Part shown: one piece after another, positions 1 through 4,777 of the stretch | Numbering within the stretch: position 1 is the stretch's first letter | Layout of the letters: each line of letters starts with the position of its first letter | From: JAAZNO01 sp012798275 | Lineage (GTDB): Bacteria; Chloroflexota; Anaerolineae; B4-G1; SLSP01 | Reading direction: 5' to 3' | Length of the DNA stretch: 5,142 nt | Assembly (NCBI GenBank): GCA_035347995.1 | Contig: DAOPQD010000148.1 | Location: 1 to 5,142, forward strand | Made by a program: the position numbers and the translations under genes | Notes under the pieces: model-generated | What the model was told of the DNA's origin: nothing | The model's input: the letters and a program-made list of their open reading frames with translations, nothing else | Databases searched by the model: none

Positions 1-641
1 GGATTGTGCTCTTTACAATAAGTCCAGGGCCAGGCTGTCCAATCATCCACCAGCCCGGCCTTCACCGGATTGTTGAGCACATACCAGATGATGCGCTCCA
101 ATTCCGCGCCGCTGCGCGCGTAATGGTCATAGTTCTCATGCTGCCAAAACGCGCCGCTGCGCCCCAACAGCGCATTGGCCTGAGTCGCCGAATACCCCTT
201 GATCGAGTGCATAATCTGCGCCAGCGGATAATACTCCTGCTCCGTTTTGAGCAAGGGTGTCAGCACCAGATGCACATGATTGGACATGATGCAATACGCC
301 AGCAACTCATAGCGTTGTCCATCGAAATACCGCATACTGCCAGCCACCAACTCCGCCACCGGTGGCTGCCGCAACCAATCCGGGCCGTGTCCGGCACCCA
401 AAACGGCATCCCATTTACCAAAAAAGCGTCGCTGTTCCAGATACAGACTTTCAACCTTTTCTGGCGCATCAGAGGCGCGTTCCAGTTCTGCCTGTCGTTG
501 TTCCAACTCCGCCTTCAACCCAGCCAGGATGTGTTGCGGAATGGAACCTGCCAAACGAAACGTGATAAAAAACGTCGCGCCGGGGGGCACGAAATGCGGC
601 AGATTGCGGCGATAAAATGCTTCAGGCTTCAGATTGGACAT
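1..641 (-). CDS. REP-associated tyrosine transposase (RAYT, IS200-like Y1 family), 3' end cut by window edge
   Basis: Reading from the ATG at 641 gives 213 uninterrupted codons to the window edge; only the C-terminal end is missing. The protein matches the Y1/HUH single-strand transposase fold: N-terminal block RRNLPHFVPPGATFFITFRL (about 11-30), the HUH motif H122-V-H124 in MSNHVHLV, the basic helix HSIKGYSATQANALLGRSG (145-163), FWQHENYDHYAR (165-176) and W-Y-V-L-N-N-P-V-K-A-G-L (186-197). By alignment with the INPVK segment of E. coli TnpA-REP, Y187 is the likely catalytic tyrosine. RAYTs are known to cleave and rejoin single-stranded REP hairpins and are usually single-copy domesticated genes rather than IS elements. 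A REP-like doublet starts 10 bp upstream of the start codon. The start is the only ATG matching the family N-terminus, but its purine tract (GGGAG) lies only 2 nt before the ATG, which is unusually close. All catalytic residues are present, so the enzyme looks intact. Confidence 0.9.
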   Translation of the reverse strand, partial: MSNLKPEAFYRRNLPHFVPPGATFFITFRLAGSIPQHILAGLKAELEQRQAELERASDAPEKVESLYLEQRRFFGKWDAVLGAGHGPDWLRQPPVAELVAGSMRYFDGQRYELLAYCIMSNHVHLVLTPLLKTEQEYYPLAQIMHSIKGYSATQANALLGRSGAFWQHENYDHYARSGAELERIIWYVLNNPVKAGLVDDWTAWPWTYCKEHN

Positions 642-650
642 AGCTCCCGT

Positions 651-703
651 GTACCACAAGCTTCTGGCTTGTGCCTCACATCCAGAGGATGGCGTTACAA
701 AAG
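651..703 (-). repeat. REP-like doublet hairpin, copy 1 (RAYT junction)
   Basis: A 53-bp element made of two adjacent imperfect palindromes. Stem A pairs CACAAGC (655-661) with GCTTGTG (667-673) around a 5-nt loop. Stem B pairs CATCC (679-683) with GGATG (687-691) around AGA. It begins GTACC and ends TTACAAAAG (plus-strand view). Copy 2 at 1555-1613 has the same layout, the same TCCAGAGGAT core and the same terminal TACAAAAG. The right end stops exactly at the TAA of the nucleotidyltransferase gene (704-706), and the left end lies 10 bp before the RAYT ATG. Two hairpins separated by a few bases and placed next to a RAYT gene is the classic REP/BIME arrangement and the probable substrate of that enzyme. 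Confidence 0.8.
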
Positions 704-1333
704 TTAGCCCTGGGCTTTCCTGGCCGCGGCCTTGAGCATGCGCCAGAACTCCAACACATCCGCCCCCAGTTGGGCGGCGCGACGCTCTACATAAGCCTCA
801 TCCAACGTGAGACCCAGCGGCGCCAGGAAACCGAGGGCGTCATACACCAGCATCTCGTGAATATCGCTCTCATGCTTGCGCGAGCGTCCCTCAGCCCAGG
901 CCATCAACTTGCCCACGATGACATCCTCGGGACGCGCGCACCACACATCAAAAGGTTCGCCGTCAGGCGTTTCCACCGTCTGTCGTACCCGGTTTTGAAA
1001 CGCCGTGCGATAAGGGGAAGCCATCGTCAAGGGGATCAAATCGGCTTTCTCGCCGCGTTCACTATCAATGATGTTGAACATAATCCCCATAGCGACCGAT
1101 GAACGCATCTGGTAAGGATCGGCATAGTAGCGCGGGGCGGGATAGGCATCTGCCAGCGCATCAATGTGGGCGTTATCAAGATCTACCACAATATCAATAT
1201 CATACGTGACGCGCGTAACGCCATACACCGTCCCGGCGAAAGCGCCGATGATCATGTACGGAATGTCCAGCGCCTCAAGCGTCTGCAGAATGTCCAGGAA
1301 CAAACCCAGATCGGGGCTGTCGGTCCGCGGCAT
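704..1333 (-). CDS. Nucleotidyltransferase-fold protein, AbiEii-like (209 aa)
   Basis: Predicted polymerase-beta-like nucleotidyltransferase. The glycine-containing strand-helix motif is MIIGAFAGTVYG (about 27-38), followed by R-V-T-Y-D45-I-D47-I-V-V-D, whose D-x-D pair would bind the catalytic metals. K96-A-D98-L fits the third carboxylate. RPEDVIVGKL (134-143) and H154-x-x-D157-I-x-x-M-L match the C-terminal helices of AbiEii/DUF6036-type proteins. Such proteins may transfer nucleotides to tRNA or protein and act as toxins in some systems; the substrate here is unknown. GAFA replaces the usual G-S of the nucleotidyltransferase motif, a common variation in this group. The ATG has a GGAGG 9 nt upstream (1343-1347), inside the preceding gene, with which the CDS overlaps by 59 bp in another frame, implying translational coupling. 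The stop abuts REP copy 1. Fold is well supported; toxin activity is inference. Confidence 0.85.
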   Translation of the reverse strand: MPRTDSPDLGLFLDILQTLEALDIPYMIIGAFAGTVYGVTRVTYDIDIVVDLDNAHIDALADAYPAPRYYADPYQMRSSVAMGIMFNIIDSERGEKADLIPLTMASPYRTAFQNRVRQTVETPDGEPFDVWCARPEDVIVGKLMAWAEGRSRKHESDIHEMLVYDALGFLAPLGLTLDEAYVERRAAQLGADVLEFWRMLKAAARKAQG

Positions 1334-1535
1334 TTTCCAATTCCTCCAGGAGTTTGAGATTAAGTTCGCGCGTGGTCAGCTCGGGGTAACAGCGGCGCAA
1401 ACGCCCCCGCATCAACCCCACGGCCAGTTCCCGCGCGTGAAGCATCAGCCGGATGCGCCCGCCGGGCGTCAGTTGCGCCAGCATCTGCAACCGGGCCACA
1501 TCTACCGGATCGAATAGTGGGGTCAGATCAGTCAT
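1275..1535 (-). CDS. Small helical protein, partner of the nucleotidyltransferase (86 aa)
   Basis: Starts at MTDLTPLFDP and ends PGHSADA. The ATG at 1535 is preceded by GGGAGG (1541-1546) with a 5-nt spacer, a very good Shine-Dalgarno site. The same frame stays open upstream to an ATG inside the REP element, but that longer start has no such site. The product is rich in Arg and Leu and predicted helical: HARELAVGLMRGRLRRCYPE (33-52) followed by LTTRELNLKLLEELE (53-67). No enzymatic motif, signal peptide or membrane segment is visible. Its last 19-20 codons overlap the start of the nucleotidyltransferase gene, so the two are made together. Small helical proteins of this pattern are, from memory, often encoded just before AbiEii/DUF6036-like nucleotidyltransferases; an antitoxin or adaptor role is plausible but unproven. 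Confidence 0.75.
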   Translation of the reverse strand: MTDLTPLFDPVDVARLQMLAQLTPGGRIRLMLHARELAVGLMRGRLRRCYPELTTRELNLKLLEELENAADRQPRSGFVPGHSADA

Positions 1536-1554
1536 CTCTCCCTCCCTGTTACAA

Positions 1555-1613
1555 TTTGTACCCCAAGCCGGAGGCTTGGGGTTAGCGCAATCCAGAGGAT
1601 TGCGGTACAAAAG
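1555..1613 (-). repeat. REP-like doublet hairpin, copy 2 (inside the 3' end of the restriction gene)
   Basis: A 59-bp element with three nested inverted repeats. The outer arms TTTGTACC (1555-1562) and GGTACAAA (1604-1611) are exact complements. Stem A pairs ACCCCAAGCC (1560-1569) with GGCTTGGGGT (1573-1582), 10 bp with loop GGA. Stem B is CGCAATCCagaGGATTGCG (1586-1604), 8 bp with a 3-nt loop. It shares layout, TCCAGAGGAT core and terminal TACAAAAG with copy 1 and has the same orientation. It is better conserved than copy 1: longer stems and intact outer arms. Its right part is translated as the C-terminal residues FVPQSSGLR and stop of the restriction gene; its left part ends just before the Shine-Dalgarno of the next gene. 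There is no T-run after either stem, so it is not an obvious intrinsic terminator. Confidence 0.85.
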
Positions 1614-4566
1614 CGCGGATCTGCTTCTCCATATCCCACGGATCCGTCACTTCCACAAACGCCCAGCGCCCGAAGCCGCCGTGCGCGTTGACCGCCGGAA
1701 TCCACAGGGTCTGCGCGGCGGCGATTTTGGCCGCCTTATCCTTGCGCGCCTCGCCAGAAACCTCCAGCACCAGCTGCAGCAGATCGTCTGGGCCGTGACC
1801 GTCATCCAGGCACGCGATGAAATCCGGGAGGTACTGGCGCTCCTCGCCGTTGAGCGTGTAGGGGATGGTGAAGCCCAGGTGATGATTCTTGACGTAGCGT
1901 ACCACCTCTGGCATCTCCTCCAGCGCCTCCGCCGCCTTCTGCTCCCACGAATCGGTATCCGCGACGACGTGCGAGATGTGGCACTTATCCGCGCGGGTGG
2001 CGAAGACCGGGCGCGTCGTGTCGAAGTCCACATAGCGCGTAGAGCCGACCGCGTCATAGGGGCGCAGGATGGGCACCAGCGTGGGCGTCCCCCCGGTCGA
2101 GGCCACGATGGCCTGATAGATGCGGTCGGCGGCGTCATGCGCGTATTCCAGTAGCAACAGCAGCTGCGGGAAGGTGTTATCCTTCAACGTCAGACACTCC
2201 GCCATCCAGCGTTTGACAATCCCCAGCACCTGCGGGAACAGCCAGGGGCGGTCGTTGCCGTTGTCATCGCGGAAATACTTCTCCAGCACCACCTTCGCCA
2301 GCAGGAACGCGACTTCGTTGGGGCGATGGCGCTTCAGATCCTCCAGCGTGTGGATACTGGACTCGCCCACAATCGGCGCGTTCTCCGTGCGCGTCGGCAG
2401 ATCGGCAGTCGAAAGCGCCAGCTGCGAGGCTACCGTGAAGGTCGCCGTCAGCCGCTCGCCGGGCAGCTCGTAGCGATAGCCGACCAGCCGGGGGAACGTG
2501 ATCTCGCAGGCGGCGCGGCTCTCCAGCGCCCGGACGCGCGTCGGCATCGGGCCGGGTTTGAGATCCACGTTGCTGCCGGAAGTGGGGATGAAGGAGAACG
2601 GCACGCCATACACCTCAGCGTATTCCGCGTCGAAGAAACCCTCCGCATTCACGGCGTAACTCATTCGCCGCAGCGCGCGTCCCACCACCTGTTCGCAGAG
2701 CAGCTGGGTCCCGAAGGCCCGCACCCCCAGGATGTGTGTCACCGTCTGCGCGTCCCAGCCCTCCGTGAGCATCGAAACGCTCACCACACATTTGACGTGC
2801 TCGCCCAGTTTGCCCGCTTTGCCCACCGTGTTCATCACCTCGCGCAGCAGGTCTTCGTCGGTCAGCGCGTCGGCGTCGCGGCCCGGGAAGCGCAGGCGAA
2901 CTTCCGCCTTGAACTCCTCGATCTCACGGGCGGCGATGTGCTTGAAATCGTCGCTCATCGCCGCGCCCGATTCCAGCTGCTGGCTATCCACCAGAATCGT
3001 GTTGGGCCGCTGCAGCCAGCCGCCTTCCCCGTCGTCGTTGCGGAAGATGGGCAGCTGCCCGGCCTGCACCCGCACCTGGTCGCCCACGGGCTTCTCCCAC
3101 CCGGCGATGTAGTCATACACCAGCCGGGAGACGTTGGTATTGTTGCAAACCACGATAAAGACTGGCGGCGTAATCCCGCGCGCGCGAGCCTCCGCGTTCT
3201 GCTCCCACTGGTGATAGTATTTCTCGTAGTTACTGTAAAGGCTGTGCAACGCGCCCTGCAACTCCACGGGCAGTTTGGGCTCCCCGGTCAGCGCCTCGGT
3301 CTTGCGCCCTTTACGGGGCAAGTCCTCGCGGATGCGCAGCCACAGGTCACGGTAGGTGGGTTGCTCGCCGGTCATCGCATTGTCGGCCACCGGCACGCGG
3401 GGCACCTTCACAATCCCCGCTTCGATGGCGTCAATCAGCGAGAAGTCCGAGACCACCCAGGGGAACAGTGTCCCCTCCGAGTAGCCGGAGCCGCGCAGGA
3501 AGAAAGGGGTGGCTGAGAGGTCGTAGATGACCTTTACCCCCAGTTTGGCTTTCACCGCCTCCAGGCCGGAAATCCAGACGCGGGCTTCCTCCTCGCGCTG
3601 TTGCGCCTCCACCCGTTCATCGCCCTTGAGTTTCTTGTCCTCGCTGTCGGGCTTGCACCGGTAGCAGTGGTGCGCCTCGTCGTTGATGACGATGAGACTC
3701 TTTTTGGTCCCCAACTCGCGGCAGACCCGGCGGACCATCTGGTCGGGCGTCTCCGTAAATGCCCCTACCGTGTCGCCGTCGGCGAGCAGCGCTTTGGTCA
3801 GGCGGCCTGCCGCAATCTTCTCCCGCTGTTGGAAAGCGTGGAAATTGGTGATAACGATCTTCGCCTGGCCCAGCGTGTCCATTTCTGGTGCGGGGACAAT
3901 ATCGCGCAGGCGATAGTAATTTTGAGGATCGTTGGGGAACAGCACCCGCAGCCGGTCGCGAATGGTGATACCTGGCGTGACAATCAGGAAGGCGTTGTTG
4001 AAGCGGGCATCCTGGGGATAGGCTGCCTTGTTGAGCGTATGCCAGGCGATCAGCATCGCCATCACCACGGTTTTGCCCGCGCCGGTCGCCATCTTCATGG
4101 CGACGCGAGGCAGACCGGGGTTGGCCTGCGCGTTGGCTTCCTGCAGCGCATTCTCGATCCAGGCGTCGCCGTAGCGCTTCGCCGCCTCGGTCAGATAGAT
4201 GAGCGTTTCCAGCGCTTCGATCTGACAGAAAAAGAGCTTATTCTCGCGCTCCGGGTTGGTCCAGTACGCCAGCAACCGCGCCGTCACCGGCGTCACGCCC
4301 AGATAGCCGCCCTGTCGCCAGCGCGCCACACGCACGCGGATGTCATTGATGAGCTGGTTCTCCTGAATCCGCTCCTCGACCCACTCCGTCTCGAAGAACG
4401 ATGTCTGGCCCTTTTTCCGGGGCTGTGCAATCGGCACGAAATATGAGCTCGTGCGCCGCCCCTCTAGCAGCTCGTTAGTGATCCCCTCGTCGCCAAAGCG
4501 GAAGTGGCGTGTCGGCTCCGCGAAGGGGGAATTGATGACCGGATTCTCGATGACGACTTGAGTCAT
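1582..4566 (-). CDS. Type III Res-like helicase-nuclease, BPTD_3080-family restriction endonuclease (994 aa)
   Basis: ATP-driven DNA translocase fused to a nuclease, expected to act on foreign DNA in the cytoplasm. The N-terminal block NSPFAEPTRHFRF (12-24) with ITNELLEGRR is characteristic of the BPTD_3080-type group as I recall it. Superfamily 2 helicase motifs follow in order: Walker A A-T-G-A-G-K-T (160-166), Ia LIVTPGITIRDRL (194-206), VITNFHAF (238-245), Walker B D-E-A-H-H (296-300), III D-L-S-A-T-P (349-354), V L-T-E-G-W-D-A-Q (600-607) and VI QVVGRALRR (626-634). The C-terminal domain has YLPDF (912-916) and L-E935-V-S937-G, a PD-(D/E)XK-like site in which the usual Lys is Ser; K942 or K944 may substitute. 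Full length suggests an intact gene. GAGG 7 nt before the ATG supports the start, which also overlaps the TGA of a 32-codon ORF. The last nine codons and the stop come from REP copy 2. No methyltransferase gene is adjacent within the window. Confidence 0.9.
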   Translation of the reverse strand: MTQVVIENPVINSPFAEPTRHFRFGDEGITNELLEGRRTSSYFVPIAQPRKKGQTSFFETEWVEERIQENQLINDIRVRVARWRQGGYLGVTPVTARLLAYWTNPERENKLFFCQIEALETLIYLTEAAKRYGDAWIENALQEANAQANPGLPRVAMKMATGAGKTVVMAMLIAWHTLNKAAYPQDARFNNAFLIVTPGITIRDRLRVLFPNDPQNYYRLRDIVPAPEMDTLGQAKIVITNFHAFQQREKIAAGRLTKALLADGDTVGAFTETPDQMVRRVCRELGTKKSLIVINDEAHHCYRCKPDSEDKKLKGDERVEAQQREEEARVWISGLEAVKAKLGVKVIYDLSATPFFLRGSGYSEGTLFPWVVSDFSLIDAIEAGIVKVPRVPVADNAMTGEQPTYRDLWLRIREDLPRKGRKTEALTGEPKLPVELQGALHSLYSNYEKYYHQWEQNAEARARGITPPVFIVVCNNTNVSRLVYDYIAGWEKPVGDQVRVQAGQLPIFRNDDGEGGWLQRPNTILVDSQQLESGAAMSDDFKHIAAREIEEFKAEVRLRFPGRDADALTDEDLLREVMNTVGKAGKLGEHVKCVVSVSMLTEGWDAQTVTHILGVRAFGTQLLCEQVVGRALRRMSYAVNAEGFFDAEYAEVYGVPFSFIPTSGSNVDLKPGPMPTRVRALESRAACEITFPRLVGYRYELPGERLTATFTVASQLALSTADLPTRTENAPIVGESSIHTLEDLKRHRPNEVAFLLAKVVLEKYFRDDNGNDRPWLFPQVLGIVKRWMAECLTLKDNTFPQLLLLLEYAHDAADRIYQAIVASTGGTPTLVPILRPYDAVGSTRYVDFDTTRPVFATRADKCHISHVVADTDSWEQKAAEALEEMPEVVRYVKNHHLGFTIPYTLNGEERQYLPDFIACLDDGHGPDDLLQLVLEVSGEARKDKAAKIAAAQTLWIPAVNAHGGFGRWAFVEVTDPWDMEKQIRAFVPQSSGLR

Positions 4567-4661
4567 AGGCGTGCCTCACTCCATACAAAACCCGCCAGCG
4601 CTTCGTAAGTCTCCGGGCAACGCTGTTGCCAGAAAACTGCTTGCACCGGCGGGCGGATCAT
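4563..4661 (-). CDS. Possible 32-aa leader ORF coupled to the restriction gene (or remnant of an upstream gene)
   Basis: The frame MIRPPVQAVFWQQRC... to ...GFVWSEARL ends at a TGA (4563-4565) that shares bases with the restriction-gene ATG (4564-4566), the ATGA overlap typical of translational coupling. A weak purine tract, GGAAG, sits 9 nt before its ATG. The frame stays open upstream for about 55 more codons, back to a stop near 4827, without any ATG, GTG or TTG start, and a strong promoter lies inside that upstream part. This makes a short leader peptide, or the decayed C-terminus of a former upstream gene such as a modification subunit, the two readings to weigh. The peptide is unusually rich in aromatic residues (three Trp/Tyr and three Phe) but I do not recognise it. 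Chance openness in G+C-rich DNA cannot be excluded. Confidence 0.4.
   Translation of the reverse strand: MIRPPVQAVFWQQRCPETYEALAGFVWSEARL
4567..4586 (-). promoter_or_regulatory. Ribosome binding site of the restriction gene
   Basis: On the minus strand GGAG (4579-4582) and GAGG (4574-4577) precede the ATG; GAGG has a 7-nt spacer. This fixes MTQVVIENPV as the N-terminus, which also agrees with the family start. The site lies within the 32-codon ORF, so ribosomes finishing that ORF would stop on top of it. Confidence 0.6.
4616..4630. promoter_or_regulatory. Palindrome GGCAACgctGTTGCC in the restriction-gene leader
   Basis: A perfect 6-bp inverted repeat with a 3-nt centre, about 50 bp before the restriction-gene ATG and downstream of its promoter. 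It could be an operator for a dimeric regulator or an mRNA hairpin in the leader. In the 32-codon ORF it encodes the Q-Q-R-C region, so coding constraint could also explain it. A wider inverted repeat, CCCGCC (4591-4596) with GGCGGG (4648-4653), encloses it and would bring the leader into one stem-loop. Confidence 0.35.
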
Positions 4662-4668
4662 GTATACT
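4641..4668 (+). promoter_or_regulatory. Candidate promoter reading right, antisense to the restriction-gene leader
   Basis: TTGCAC (4641-4646), a 16-nt spacer and TATACT (4663-4668) fit a sigma-70 type promoter with expected start near 4675. No coding gene follows it; instead a hairpin and T-run lie at 4701-4739, so a transcript of about 65 nt is predicted. The -10 includes the self-complementary GTATAC, so part of the match could serve the other strand. Confidence 0.4.
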
Positions 4669-4674
4669 GACTTC

Positions 4675-4740
4675 CGCTGCGGCGAGCAAAGCGCCGTGGC
4701 AAACGTCTCAGGCGAATGCAGCGCTCTGGGGCGTTTTTTA
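4675..4740 (+). ncRNA. Predicted short RNA antisense to the restriction-gene mRNA leader
   Basis: Defined only by the promoter at 4641-4668 and the terminator-like hairpin ending near 4739. It is fully complementary to the first part of the transcript expected from the minus-strand promoter at 4750-4777, upstream of the restriction-gene start. Its 3' half, GCAAACgTCTCAGGCgaA then CGCTCTGGGG, resembles the 3' half of glycine riboswitch aptamers, but the invariant 5' half (GGAGAG-like and GCCGAAGG) is not convincingly present. Antisense control is known for some restriction genes; here it is inference from layout only. Confidence 0.3.
4701..4739 (+). terminator. Hairpin followed by T6, intrinsic terminator
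   Basis: AAACGTCTC (4701-4709) pairs with GGGGCGTTT (4728-4736) over 9 bp including two G-U pairs. Further AG/CT and GCG/CGC pairs close the loop around AATGCAG. Six T's (4734-4739) follow the G+C-rich stem, three of them outside the A-T pairs. It fits termination of a rightward transcript. On the minus strand the same hairpin would lie at the extreme 5' end of the restriction-gene mRNA. Confidence 0.5.
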
Positions 4741-4749
4741 CCTGGCTTC

Positions 4750-4777
4750 AGTATAGTAATATCCTCGAGGTTGTCAA
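4750..4777 (-). promoter_or_regulatory. Strong sigma-70 type promoter for the restriction gene operon
   Basis: On the minus strand a perfect -35 TTGACA (4777-4772), a 16-nt spacer and TATACT (4755-4750) give a near-consensus promoter; transcription would start near 4743, about 175 nt before the restriction-gene ATG. The leader is long enough to hold the 32-codon ORF and two hairpins. No other such promoter was noticed between here and position 1, so the five downstream genes may depend on it. Confidence 0.6.

Noticed and set aside
6..707. Plus-strand open frame of 233 codons
   Set aside because: It is antisense to the RAYT gene and the REP copy; it has no family motif, while the minus strand shows the full HUH transposase signature.
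1536..1610. N-terminal extension of the 86-aa protein into the REP element (25 extra residues)
   Set aside because: The ATG at 1535 has GGGAGG at ideal spacing, whereas the upstream ATG lies in repeat DNA inside the preceding gene.
1555..1613. REP copy 2 as an intrinsic terminator of the restriction gene
   Set aside because: The stems are strong but no T-run follows on the minus strand, and the next gene begins about 20 bp later, so read-through is expected.
2326..3516. Plus-strand open frame of 396 codons
   Set aside because: It mirrors the helicase gene in the opposite strand. The composition is His/Arg/Leu-rich, as expected for antisense of a G+C-rich gene, and the helicase motifs on the minus strand are unambiguous.
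3601..4446. Plus-strand open frame of 281 codons
   Set aside because: Another antisense shadow over the N-terminal helicase domain, with no recognisable domain or ribosome binding site.
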